NCBI RefSeq assembly: GCF_010994095.1
Contig: NZ_WJYO01000002.1
Coordinates: 744,001 to 808,000 of the forward strand
Length of the DNA: 64,000 nucleotides
Direction: 5' to 3'
From: Mumia xiangluensis
GTDB taxonomy: Bacteria > Actinomycetota > Actinomycetes > Propionibacteriales > Nocardioidaceae
Shown here piece by piece: positions 25,484-33,442 of the stretch (position 1 is the first letter of the stretch; every line of letters begins with the position of its first letter). A model generated the notes under the pieces. The model worked only from the letters and a program-made list of their open reading frames with translations. It searched no databases and was not told where the DNA came from. Both the position numbers and the translations under genes were made by a program.

Positions 25484-26011
25484 GTGACCGCGCCGTCCGG
25501 ACCCGTCCCCAACCCTCAGCGACACCCGATCTACGTGTGTCAGCGACACCCGATCGACGTGTGTCAGCGACACCCGATCGACGTGTGTCAGCGACACCCG
25601 ATCTACGTGTGTCAGCGACACAACGCGACCGCTCTCCATTTCGACCTCCGACTCGAGATCGACGGTGTCCTCGTCTCGTGGGCGGTCCCCAAGGGCCCCT
25701 CGCCCGACCCTGGGCAGAAGCGCCTCGCCGTACGGACCGACGACCACGACCTGGCTCACGCGACGTACGAGGGCGCCTACGAGCGCACAGGCGGCAAGGT
25801 CGGCAGCGTCGTCGTCTGGGACCTCGGAACGTTCGACCGCCGCCCGCCGCGCCCCGGCGAGCCGGTCGACGCGGGAGCCGCGCTCGCCGCCGGACATCTC
25901 GTCGTCGACCTCCACGGCCAGAAGCTGACAGGACCCTTCGCGCTGACACGCACAGGCCCGGCCGGGCCGAAAGAGCAGTGGATCCTCGTGAAGATGCGTG
26001 CCGCGGCGTAG
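25484..26011 (+). CDS. stand-alone LigD-type 3'-phosphoesterase with repeated active-site segment
   Basis: A 175-residue protein corresponding to the phosphoesterase module of bacterial LigD. H46, H52, D54, R56 and H88 are spaced exactly like H42, H48, D50, R52 and H84 of Pseudomonas LigD as I remember them. This module trims 3'-phosphate and ribonucleotide ends during non-homologous end joining. Residues 12-46 consist of four copies of QRHPI(Y/D)VC followed by the true QRH, a 24-bp tandem array inside the gene. The GTG start has TACGGT six bases upstream. Ligase and polymerase modules are absent here; a polymerase module lies at 33443-34396. Confidence 0.8.
   Translation: MTAPSGPVPNPQRHPIYVCQRHPIDVCQRHPIDVCQRHPIYVCQRHNATALHFDLRLEIDGVLVSWAVPKGPSPDPGQKRLAVRTDDHDLAHATYEGAYERTGGKVGSVVVWDLGTFDRRPPRPGEPVDAGAALAAGHLVVDLHGQKLTGPFALTRTGPAGPKEQWILVKMRAAA
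25517..25621 (+). repeat. 24-bp tandem array (4.4 units) inside the LigD phosphoesterase gene
   Basis: Four complete units (25517, 25541, 25565 and 25589) plus a 9-base partial unit. The unit starts CAGCGACACCCGATC, then G or T, then ACGTGTGT. Units 1 and 4 carry T, units 2 and 3 carry G. Each GTGTC-AGC-GACAC junction is itself an inverted repeat. The array keeps the reading frame and encodes QRHPI(Y/D)VC. Confidence 0.95.
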
Positions 26012-26155
26012 CGGCGGGGTCGGAGCCGGCCGAGGACGACCTCGCGTCCGTCGTCAGCGGCCGGACGAACGACGACCTGGAGCACGCGTGGCTCCGATGA
26101 GAAGTCTCGACCCCTCCCGGGTGCGCGGACCCACGGTGCGTCGCACGATGAGGCG

Positions 26156-26521
26156 ATGGCGAAGTACGAGGTGAACCCCGCCGGCGTGGCGAAGGCACGC
26201 GCGCTGATCGACGCGAGGCAGTACGTCCTCGACAGCGACTGGGGTGAGGTGCAGCCGAAGGCGGCGGACGAGAACGCATACCGGGAAAAGCACCCGTGGG
26301 AGGACTACGCGGAGTGGTTCCTCGGGCTCACGGTGGATGCGTCGGACGAGACGAAGGGCCGCTACGCCTTCGTCTACGGAGACTTCCGGCGGCTGCACCG
26401 CAGCGGCCTCATCGCCTGCGTGTACCGCGCCGGCGAGTGGAGGCACAAGGACGTGGAGCTCGCGGCGCACGACCTGCTGCAGAGGCTCGACGCCGCCACC
26501 GGCCTGAAGCCGAGCGGCTAG
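26156..26521 (+). CDS. conserved hypothetical protein, 121 residues
   Basis: A soluble protein that opens MAKYEVNPAGVAKARALIDARQ and contains the polar, aromatic-rich segment HPWEDYAEWFLGL. I recognise the pattern as a small conserved actinobacterial hypothetical family but know no function. CACGAT lies six bases before the ATG. Its 3' end overlaps the converging LuxR-type gene by four bases. Confidence 0.65.
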   Translation: MAKYEVNPAGVAKARALIDARQYVLDSDWGEVQPKAADENAYREKHPWEDYAEWFLGLTVDASDETKGRYAFVYGDFRRLHRSGLIACVYRAGEWRHKDVELAAHDLLQRLDAATGLKPSG

Positions 26522-29412
26522 ACCTGCTGGCGCCGTGCGATCGCCGCGGCCTCGGTGCGCGTGGACGCGCCGAGCTTGGCGAGGATGTTGGAGACGTGCA
26601 CCGACACCGTCTTGGTGCTGATGAACAGCATCGAGGCGATCTCGCCGTTGGTGCGTCCCTCGACGAGGTGGTCGAGCACCTCGCGCTCGCGAGCCGTCAG
26701 CGGCTTCTCCCCCGCGACCGCTGGGGTCGACGCAGGCGCGCGGTCCGAGGAGGACGACCGGGTCGTCGTCCCGGCGAGCTGCTCGAGCTGGCGTGCGAGC
26801 GGGTCGGCACGCAGGTCTGCCGCCTTCTCGAACGCGGCGCTCGCCACCTGCTTGGCGCCAGCGACGTCGCCCGCGGCGTGCAGCACCGCCGCCAGGCGTG
26901 ACGCGGAGCGGGCCTCCTCGTAGACGTGTCCGAGCTCGGCGAAGGTGGCCGTCGTCTCGCGCCACGCACTCAGCATCGTCTCGAGCGGCACCTCCTCCCC
27001 TGCTCCCCACCGCAGTCGGAGGATCTCGGCGTCGAGGCGCATGCTCCAGGCGCGGCCCTCCAGGCCGAACGGACCTCGCTCGACGATGGTCCGGTCGCCG
27101 ACCGCACGCAGGCGGGCGGCGTTCTCGATCCACCCGCTGCGCTCGACGCTGGAGGCGTGCGGTGCCGCATCGGCGTACCGGCTGACGAGCAGGCCGGCCA
27201 TGCGCAACCGCGCGGGAGCGAGCTCACCGGCCCAGTCCGAGGCCAGGGTCTTGACCAGGTCGTCGTGCCACCTCTCGGCCGAGACCACGTCGGGGGCGAG
27301 GTCGATCGCCGCCGTGCCGCTGTGGATCGCCAGCGCGATGTCCTTCTTCCAGAAGCCGTCGCGCAGGCGCTCGGCGGTGCTGAGCGCGTCGGTCTCGCCG
27401 CGGCCCGCGGAGACGAGGAGGCCGACCGCCTCGAGGCAGGCAGCGTGAACCGTGGGCGGGCGCAGAGCAGAGACGTCGCCGAGCTCGACGACCAGGTCCC
27501 ACCGGCCACGCAGGTAGGCGGTGACGGAGGCGAAGAAGCGCCCGTCGAACCCGTACGGTGCCCACTGCCGCCCAGCCTTGGCGGCGGCGTCCATGGTGGA
27601 GAGGAACTCGCGCTCGGCGATGTCGAGGTCGCCGCGGTCGTGGTAGTGGAAGGCGAGGTGGTGACGCGCCCGCAGCTCGGCGACGATGTTGCCGGACTCC
27701 CGCGCGGCCTCGGCGACCTCGAGGAAGCGCCTCTCGTCACCCGCGGGGTCGTCGCCGATCCGGGCACGCACCCGGGCCTTCGTCGCGGCGGCGTCGGCCA
27801 CGACCCGGGTCAGGCCGAGCCGCTGCCCGAGCGTGACCGCCTGTGTCGCCCAGCGGATCGCGTCCTCGTGCCGGCGCTCGTTGGCCGCGACGATGGCGGC
27901 GAGCGCCTCGAGCGACGCGCGGAGGGGGGTCGGCTGCTCAGGGACGATCGCGAACGCGCGCTCGACCGCCTGGGCCGGCTCGACCTGACGGTCGGCCATG
28001 AGGGCGGCAGCGCCGTACGCGACGAGGAGCCGCCCGCGGTCGTGGTCGGAGAGACCGGCCGACTCCCGGTCCAGGAAGTCGTCGACGACCCCGAAGGCTC
28101 GGCGCACGTAGCCGGACGCCGTCAGCGCCTCGCTCGTGGCGATCACGAGATCGACGACGTCAGTGCCGTCGGGTGCGGACTCCGCGATGCTCAGCGCGCG
28201 CTCGTAGTGCTGGGCCGCCTCCTCGTGCCCGGTCACCCGGGTGGCCTGCTCGGCGGCGTGGACGCTCGCGGTGAACGCGACGTCGGGCATCTGCGCCTCG
28301 AACGCGTGGCGGGCCACGTCGGCGGACTCGCCGTCGTCGAGAAGGGCGCGGACGTACGCGGTGTGGATGCGGCGTCGCTCGGCCGGGAGGAGGTCGTCGC
28401 GGACCACCTCCGCGAGGAGCGCGTGCCGGAAGGCGTAGCCGTCGGAGCGGGTGCGGGTCAGGATGCGGTGGTCGAGGGCCGAGCGGAGGGCCTCCTCGAT
28501 CGTCGCCGCGGGAAGGTCGACCACAGCACCCAGCAGCTCGTCGGTCACCTGACCGCCGGCGCACGCGATCGCGCGTACGACCTGGCGCCCGGACTCGTCG
28601 AGCCGGTCGAGCCGCACCAGCATGAGGTCGGCCAGCGTCGACGGCAGCGGCCCCTCCTGGTCGTCGACGTCGAGCAGCTCCTCAACGATGAAGGCGTTGC
28701 CGGCGGCACGACGCACGATCGCCGTGACGTCGGGGGCGCCGAGGCCGGCGGTGGCGCGCGACCGCACGAGCTCCCGCACCTCGTCGTCACCGAGCGGTCC
28801 GAGCTCGAGGCGCTGGACGCCCGGCAGCCGGCTCCACTCGGCGACGTCGGGCCGCAGCGGGTGACGGCGGTGCAGGTCGTCGCTGCGGTAGGAGACGACG
28901 AACCGCACCGGGCCCTCGTAGCGTTGGGCGAGGACGTACCGGATGAGGTGGCGGGTAGAGGCGTCTGCCCAGTGGGCGTCCTCGACGACCAGGAGCAGGG
29001 GCCGGCTCGCGGCCAGCAGCTCGAGGGCTGCGACCACCGACGAGAAGAGCTCGCCGCGGTCGACTCCGGCGCCGTCGACCGCCCCCCACATCAGCGGGCC
29101 GAGCGGAGGCATCGCCTCGGAGATCGCCTCGCGCGTCGCGACGTCGAGCCCGACCAGCACCTCGGCGAAGGGCTGGAACGGGATCGCACTGTCGCCGAGG
29201 TCCAGGCAGTGGCCGGCAAGGACCTGGTGCCCGTCGTCGGCGGCACGCGCTGCCAGCTCGCGCAGCAGCCGCGTCTTGCCGATGCCGGCATCGCCGCTCA
29301 GGAGGACACCCCCGCGGGCCTCCCGGTCGCCGACGCCGGCCGCCTGCAGCAGCCGTTGCAGCTCGACCTCTCGTCCGACGAGAGGCTCGGTCGTCGTCCA
29401 GTCGGAGGGCAT
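26518..29412 (-). CDS. large ATP-binding LuxR-type regulator (LAL/MalT-like)
   Basis: A 964-residue signal-transduction ATPase. The N-terminal AAA/NACHT-like ATPase has the Walker A loop GDAGIGKT at 40-47 and a Walker B-like stretch LLLVVEDAHWAD. A long helical, TPR-like middle follows (about 350-880). The C-terminal LuxR helix-turn-helix reads LTAREREVLDHLVEGRTNGEIASMLFISTKTVSVHVSNIL. These proteins act as ATP-dependent, ligand-controlled activators. ATG 29412 (MPSDW) is the natural start; further upstream the frame runs through a tRNA-like scrap. A conserved palindromic element and a 45-codon ORF lie just upstream. Confidence 0.88.
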   Translation of the reverse strand: MPSDWTTTEPLVGREVELQRLLQAAGVGDREARGGVLLSGDAGIGKTRLLRELAARAADDGHQVLAGHCLDLGDSAIPFQPFAEVLVGLDVATREAISEAMPPLGPLMWGAVDGAGVDRGELFSSVVAALELLAASRPLLLVVEDAHWADASTRHLIRYVLAQRYEGPVRFVVSYRSDDLHRRHPLRPDVAEWSRLPGVQRLELGPLGDDEVRELVRSRATAGLGAPDVTAIVRRAAGNAFIVEELLDVDDQEGPLPSTLADLMLVRLDRLDESGRQVVRAIACAGGQVTDELLGAVVDLPAATIEEALRSALDHRILTRTRSDGYAFRHALLAEVVRDDLLPAERRRIHTAYVRALLDDGESADVARHAFEAQMPDVAFTASVHAAEQATRVTGHEEAAQHYERALSIAESAPDGTDVVDLVIATSEALTASGYVRRAFGVVDDFLDRESAGLSDHDRGRLLVAYGAAALMADRQVEPAQAVERAFAIVPEQPTPLRASLEALAAIVAANERRHEDAIRWATQAVTLGQRLGLTRVVADAAATKARVRARIGDDPAGDERRFLEVAEAARESGNIVAELRARHHLAFHYHDRGDLDIAEREFLSTMDAAAKAGRQWAPYGFDGRFFASVTAYLRGRWDLVVELGDVSALRPPTVHAACLEAVGLLVSAGRGETDALSTAERLRDGFWKKDIALAIHSGTAAIDLAPDVVSAERWHDDLVKTLASDWAGELAPARLRMAGLLVSRYADAAPHASSVERSGWIENAARLRAVGDRTIVERGPFGLEGRAWSMRLDAEILRLRWGAGEEVPLETMLSAWRETTATFAELGHVYEEARSASRLAAVLHAAGDVAGAKQVASAAFEKAADLRADPLARQLEQLAGTTTRSSSSDRAPASTPAVAGEKPLTAREREVLDHLVEGRTNGEIASMLFISTKTVSVHVSNILAKLGASTRTEAAAIARRQQV

Positions 29413-29430
29413 GAGTCCATCGTCTCGCAC

Positions 29431-29455
29431 TCCCCCGACAGGATTCGAACCCATT
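29431..29455 (-). other. tRNA 3'-end-like remnant (T-arm)
   Basis: On the minus strand GGGTTCGAATCC is preceded and followed by bases that make a weak five-pair T-stem, and CGGGGGA follows where the acceptor strand would be. No matching 5' acceptor, D-arm or anticodon arm is found upstream, so it is not a working tRNA. It could be the scar of an integration event at a tRNA gene or chance. Confidence 0.3.
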
Positions 29456-29486
29456 GCCGCGGTGTCGGCCTGCTCTGCGGGCTTCG

Positions 29487-29624
29487 TCACGTCCTGGTGC
29501 GCGGCGCGGCGACGCGTGCACCGCCCCGCCGACGGCGTGCGGTGCGGTGGTGCGCCCTGGGGTGCGCCTGCTCGATACGGCGGTCGATCTCGTACTTCAC
29601 GTAGTACTCCGGCATCACGATCAT
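29487..29624 (-). CDS. 45-codon small ORF with conserved upstream element (copy A)
   Basis: It encodes 45 residues starting MIVMPEYYVKYEIDRRIEQ and ending in an Arg/Ala/His-rich tail with RTARRRGGAR. CACGAT lies six bases before the ATG, so it could be leaderless. A palindromic element (29642-29698) lies 17 bases upstream. Another ORF of exactly 45 residues, also with an Arg-rich end, follows the second copy of the element at 34439-34576. The function is unknown; a small nucleic-acid-binding or regulatory peptide is a guess. Confidence 0.5.
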   Translation of the reverse strand: MIVMPEYYVKYEIDRRIEQAHPRAHHRTARRRRGGARVAAPRTRT

Positions 29625-29641
29625 GGTTCGATCGTGGTCGC

Positions 29642-29698
29642 CTGAGGTAGCCGGAGGCATCAGGCGATGTCCCTAGGCCGCTGCTCGGGCTACCTCAG
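29642..29698 (-). promoter_or_regulatory. conserved palindromic element, copy A
   Basis: The ends are CTGAGGTAGC (29642-29651) and its complement GCTACCTCAG (29689-29698). Inside, read on the plus strand, the order is CTGAGGTAGC, six bases, CATCAGG, seven bases, CCTAGG. The same order with identical spacing is found at 34621. TACCTCA resembles the heptamer half-site of NarL/LuxR-type regulators. It lies between the 45-codon ORF and the GH3 glucosidase gene. Confidence 0.7.
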
Positions 29699-29793
29699 TT
29701 CTGGGCGGTTTGCGCCACCCCTTGTCATTTGTTGCGAGGTACGCGATATTCGGAGGCGGGTATGACGTAGATCACATTCGAACGGAGGACTCC

Positions 29794-31794
29794 ATGAAAG
29801 TCGCACGTCGAAGCAGAGACACCGAGCCCCGCCCGACCGTCCGTCGAGCCGCCCTGGCGGTGGGCGCCGCAGTCGCGCTCGTCACCGGGCTCGCCGGGGT
29901 CGGCGCCAGCGCCGCACCGGCCACCCTCGACACAGCAGCCCCGGGCAAGCAGTCCGCCACGCTCCCGTACCTCAACCCCCGACTGTCGACCGAACGGCGG
30001 GTCGACGACCTGCTCTCCCGCATGACGATGGCCGAGAAGATCGGTCAGATGACCCAGGCGGAGCGGGCCAACGCCACTCCCGCGGACGTCACCGAGCTCG
30101 GACTCGGCAGCATCCTGTCCGGCGGCGGGTCCGTCCCGGAGGACAACACTCCCGAGGGCTGGGCCGACATGGTCGACGCCTTCCAGGACGGCGCCCTCGC
30201 CTCCCGGCTCGGGATCCCGGTCCTGTACGGCGTGGATGCCGTCCACGGCCACGCCAACCTGTACGGCGCGACCGTCTTCCCCCACAACATCGGTCTCGGC
30301 GCGACCCGCGACGCGAAGCTGGTCGAGGAGGTCAACCACATCACGGCGAAGGAGACCCGGGCGACCGGGCCGCAGTGGAACTTCGCACCCTGCCTCTGCG
30401 TCGTGCGCGACGACCGGTGGGGGCGGACGTACGAGAGCTTCGGCGAGACGCCGGGCCTCGTCTCCAGGTTGTCGGTCGCGGTGCGCGGCCTGCAGGGTCG
30501 TCGCGGTCAGCTCGACCACCGCGACCGGGTCCTCGCGACACCGAAGCACTTCGCCGGCGACGGCCTGACGACGTACGGGACGCCGACCGGCGACTACACC
30601 GTCGACCAGGGCATCTCGATCGTCAGCAGGCAGGAGTTCGCCCGCCTCGCGCTCGCGCCGTACTGGCCCGCGATCCAGCGCTACGGCGCGGGGTCCGTGA
30701 TGCCGTCGTTCTCCTCGGTGGACTGGACCGAGGACGGCGTCGGCAACCCGACCAAGATGACCGCCCACCGCGAGCTCCTCACCGGCGTCCTCAAGGGCCG
30801 GATGGGCTTCGACGGGCTCGTCATCAGCGACTGGGAGGCGATCCACCAGCTCCCCGGCACCTGGAACGAGCAGGTCCGAGCCGCCGTCAACGCCGGCATC
30901 GACATGGCGATGGAGCCGGCGCAGTTCCGCCAGTTCATCACCGCCCTGACCGAGGAGGTGGAGGCCGGGCGCGTGTCGACGGCGCGCATCGACGACGCGG
31001 TCACGAGGATCCTGACGGCGAAGTTCGAGCTCGGGCTCTTCGAGGAGCCCTACACCGACCGGCGCAACCTCGACGAGGTCGGCAGCGCGAAGCACCGCAA
31101 GGTCGCCCGCCAGGCCGTGGCCGAGTCGCAGGTGCTGCTCAAGAACCGCGGGCACGTCCTCCCGCTGTCGAAGAAGGCCCCGCTCTACGTGGCCGGCAGC
31201 AACGCCGACAACATCGGCAACCAGGCCGGCGGCTGGACGTTGACGTGGCAGGGCGGATCGACGAACGTGATCCCGGGCTCGACGATCCTCGAGGCCGTCG
31301 ACGACGCCTCCCGGCGCAACGTCACGTTCAGCGAGACCGCGTCGACGCCCGTCCCGAGCGGCGCGACCGGGATCGTCGTCGTCGGCGAGACGCCGTACGC
31401 CGAGGGCTTCGGCGACGTCGGTGGCCCGCAGTGGGCGTACGACCCAGGTGACAACGGGGTGCCGCGCCCGGTGAAGGACATGAAGCTGTCCGCAGCCGAC
31501 CAGCAGGCCGTCGACACGGTGTGCACCCAGGCCGCGGAGTGCGTCGTGATCGTGATCTCCGGCCGCCCGTTGGAGATTGCTCCGGCGTTGCTGTCCAAGA
31601 TCGACGGGCTCGTCGCCGGCTGGTTGCCGGGCAGCGAGGGCGACGGTGTCGCCGACGTGCTGTTCGGCAAGAAGCGGTTCACGGGCAAGCTGCCGGTGAC
31701 CTGGCCGCGCACGGTCGAGCAGGAGCCGATCAACGTCGGGGACGCGGACTACGACCCGCTCTACCCGTACGGCTTCGGGCTCTCGACCCGATGA
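29794..31794 (+). CDS. secreted glycoside hydrolase family 3 beta-glucosidase
   Basis: A 666-residue protein with a signal peptide (twin basic start, hydrophobic AALAVGAAVALVTGLAGV, cleavage near ASA-AP at about 45). The GH3 N-terminal barrel shows DLLSRMTMAEKIGQMTQ, YGVDAVHGHANLYGATVFPHNIGLGA, LATPKHFAGDG and the nucleophile in VISDWEAI (D346). A GH3 C-terminal domain follows (VAESQVLLKNRGHVLPL), ending LYPYGFGLSTR. It would release glucose from beta-glucosides or cellodextrins outside the cell. A CGGAGGA ribosome-binding site precedes the ATG. Confidence 0.92.
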   Translation: MKVARRSRDTEPRPTVRRAALAVGAAVALVTGLAGVGASAAPATLDTAAPGKQSATLPYLNPRLSTERRVDDLLSRMTMAEKIGQMTQAERANATPADVTELGLGSILSGGGSVPEDNTPEGWADMVDAFQDGALASRLGIPVLYGVDAVHGHANLYGATVFPHNIGLGATRDAKLVEEVNHITAKETRATGPQWNFAPCLCVVRDDRWGRTYESFGETPGLVSRLSVAVRGLQGRRGQLDHRDRVLATPKHFAGDGLTTYGTPTGDYTVDQGISIVSRQEFARLALAPYWPAIQRYGAGSVMPSFSSVDWTEDGVGNPTKMTAHRELLTGVLKGRMGFDGLVISDWEAIHQLPGTWNEQVRAAVNAGIDMAMEPAQFRQFITALTEEVEAGRVSTARIDDAVTRILTAKFELGLFEEPYTDRRNLDEVGSAKHRKVARQAVAESQVLLKNRGHVLPLSKKAPLYVAGSNADNIGNQAGGWTLTWQGGSTNVIPGSTILEAVDDASRRNVTFSETASTPVPSGATGIVVVGETPYAEGFGDVGGPQWAYDPGDNGVPRPVKDMKLSAADQQAVDTVCTQAAECVVIVISGRPLEIAPALLSKIDGLVAGWLPGSEGDGVADVLFGKKRFTGKLPVTWPRTVEQEPINVGDADYDPLYPYGFGLSTR

Positions 31795-31800
31795 GGACCG

Positions 31801-31839
31801 GGGTCCGCCACCCGCGCCCCCGACGCAGGTGGCGGACCC
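31801..31839. terminator. hairpin between converging GH3 and glutaredoxin-like genes
   Basis: GGGTCCGCCACC pairs perfectly over 12 bp with GGTGGCGGACCC around a 15-base loop, six bases after the GH3 stop. It suits a shared terminator for two converging genes. Confidence 0.75.
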
Positions 31840-31866
31840 TGCACCACCCGCTCCGCGTGTCTCGCG

Positions 31867-32310
31867 TCAGGACCTGCCCGACGCGAGGCACGCGGCGCGC
31901 ACGTCGGCAGGATCGGGATTCACGACCGTGACGCCGCCGAGCACGCAGGTCGGGACGGTCTCGTCACCACCGGTGGCGGCACGCACCGCGGCCGCGCCGT
32001 CGGGATCAGCCCAGATGTTCACCCAGGACGCCGAGCGCGCAAGCCGACCGAGGCGGAACCGCAGCCGCAGGCAGAAACGGCAGCCGGGCCGCCAGTAGAC
32101 GATCGGGCGCCCGTGCTGGGCGCTGCGACGGCGAGCCTCGTCCGCCGTCACGGGGCGCGGGAAGGCGAGCGGCGAGAGCAGCGCACCCGCCGCGGCGAAG
32201 ACGAGGCCCTCGACCAGCGCGAGACCGGGACTTCCGGTCACGAGGACGATGCTGACCAGCACGCCTCCGACGACCCAGAGGACCGCCGGCGTCGACCAGC
32301 TCCGACTCAC
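31867..32310 (-). CDS. membrane-anchored glutaredoxin-like protein
   Basis: A 147-residue protein with two N-terminal transmembrane helices (about 6-24 and 28-46) and a C-terminal glutaredoxin-like domain carrying the redox motif GCRFC in IVYWRPGCRFCLRLR and a cis-Pro region VPTCVLGG. It could reduce mixed disulfides at the inner membrane face, or with mycothiol/mycoredoxin-like chemistry. I chose GTG 32310; an alternative ATG at 32358 would overlap the upstream gene by 32 bases. Confidence 0.75.
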   Translation of the reverse strand: MSRSWSTPAVLWVVGGVLVSIVLVTGSPGLALVEGLVFAAAGALLSPLAFPRPVTADEARRRSAQHGRPIVYWRPGCRFCLRLRFRLGRLARSASWVNIWADPDGAAAVRAATGGDETVPTCVLGGVTVVNPDPADVRAACLASGRS

Positions 32311-32326
32311 GCCCGGCCCCGTCCCG

Positions 32327-33028
32327 TCACGACCGGCCGGACGCGAGGTACGTGGCACGGTCCGGCTTGTCGAGCTTCTCGATCGCCGCCCGCAGCATCG
32401 CGCGGGGCATCGTCGCGGCGTGCTCGTCGAGGAACGCCGTCAACCCGGCGCGATCGACGTCGCCGGCGTACCGCAGCATCCACCCCGCGCCCTTGTGGAC
32501 GAGCTCGACGTCGTCGCCGAGCAGGAGGCGGCTGATCGCGAAGGTGTCCTCGACCTGTCCCCGCTTGATGAAGGCCGCGGTCGCGACCACCGCCGTACGA
32601 CGCTCCGGCCACGCCTCCGACCGCGCGAGCGTGTACAACGGGTCGCGCGGACGGTCGACCAGCCAGCTCCCGACGACCTGGGACGCGCCGAGGTCGACGA
32701 GGTCCCAGGTGTCGATCCGGTCGTGGCGCCGCAGGTAGAGGTCGTACAGCTCCCGGTGGCGCTCCTCGCTCACCCGCTTGTGCGTCGCTGCCTTCCCCAT
32801 GATCGAGCAGGCCCCGACGCGCGCCTCGCGGACCTCGTCGTCGAGGAGGACCTCGATCTCGTCCGCGGGCATCGCGAGGTGGGCCTTGGCGAGCCCGAAC
32901 ACGTCCCGCATCGGCACACCGACGAACGAGTCGTCGCCCGGGAAGAAGCGCACGTACTTCGCCTTCTGCTCGGCGCTCGCCAGCGGGAGGAGCCGCGCCC
33001 GGAACGCGGCGGCTGTCAGGTCGTCCAC
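32327..33028 (-). CDS. AlkD-like DNA alkylation repair HEAT protein
   Basis: A 233-residue all-helical protein. KYVRFFPGDDSFVGVPMRDVFGLAK, DTWDLVDLGASQVVGSWLVD and WPERRTAVVATAAFIKRG fit the AlkD-type DNA glycosylase family built of HEAT repeats, which removes bulky alkylated bases without base flipping. The aspartate of the WDLVD motif is the likely catalytic residue. It starts at GTG without an obvious ribosome-binding site. It lies among other DNA-repair genes (LigD modules). Confidence 0.85.
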   Translation of the reverse strand: MDDLTAAAFRARLLPLASAEQKAKYVRFFPGDDSFVGVPMRDVFGLAKAHLAMPADEIEVLLDDEVREARVGACSIMGKAATHKRVSEERHRELYDLYLRRHDRIDTWDLVDLGASQVVGSWLVDRPRDPLYTLARSEAWPERRTAVVATAAFIKRGQVEDTFAISRLLLGDDVELVHKGAGWMLRYAGDVDRAGLTAFLDEHAATMPRAMLRAAIEKLDKPDRATYLASGRS

Positions 33029-33040
33029 CGGGAGCCGGCG

Positions 33041-33388
33041 TCAGGTCCGTGGAGAGTCGTCGGACGACGTGGTCCAGGGCAGGCTCTCGTCGACGTCGAC
33101 GTGGTTGCCGCTCGGCGTCGTGGAGTAGGTGCCGACGATGTCGTCGGACGAGTCGGACCCCGGCGTCACCTTGTCGGCCACCTTGTGGGCCGCCTCCGCG
33201 ACCTTGTCCTTGACGACCGGCGCCTGGTCCTTGATCGTCTCGCCGGCCTTCGTGACGCCGCTCTGGACGGGCTGGCTGCCGACGAGCTTCTTCGTCTGAG
33301 CCACGATCTGGTCGTACCGGCCCCGACCAGCCCTGGCGCCGAGCACGTATCCGACACCCGCGGCGATCAGAAGAGGGAGCTTGCTCAT
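33041..33388 (-). CDS. YtxH-like membrane-anchored coiled protein
   Basis: A 115-residue protein. A short N-terminal hydrophobic segment (LPLLIAAGVGYVLGARAGRGRYDQI) is followed by a Lys/Ala/Val helical stretch (about 28-75) and an acidic, Ser-rich tail. The GYVLGARAGRGRYDQI motif is common in small actinobacterial membrane proteins of the YtxH kind. The function is unknown; a stress-related envelope role is a guess. Confidence 0.65.
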   Translation of the reverse strand: MSKLPLLIAAGVGYVLGARAGRGRYDQIVAQTKKLVGSQPVQSGVTKAGETIKDQAPVVKDKVAEAAHKVADKVTPGSDSSDDIVGTYSTTPSGNHVDVDESLPWTTSSDDSPRT

Positions 33389-33442
33389 GAGGGATCCTCT
33401 CGGTCGCTGATGGTCCTTCGACGCTAGCGCGGTACGGCGCGA

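Noticed and set aside
25517-25621. CRISPR-like array of 24-bp repeats
   Set aside because: The units are directly joined without spacers and stay in frame inside a recognisable enzyme; no cas genes are nearby.
29431-29530. Functional tRNA gene
   Set aside because: Only the T-arm and a 3' acceptor-like strand are present; no matching 5' acceptor, D-arm or anticodon arm.
26926-29604. 892-codon plus-strand open frame opposite the LuxR-type regulator
   Set aside because: No motif; the minus strand has Walker motifs and a LuxR helix-turn-helix.
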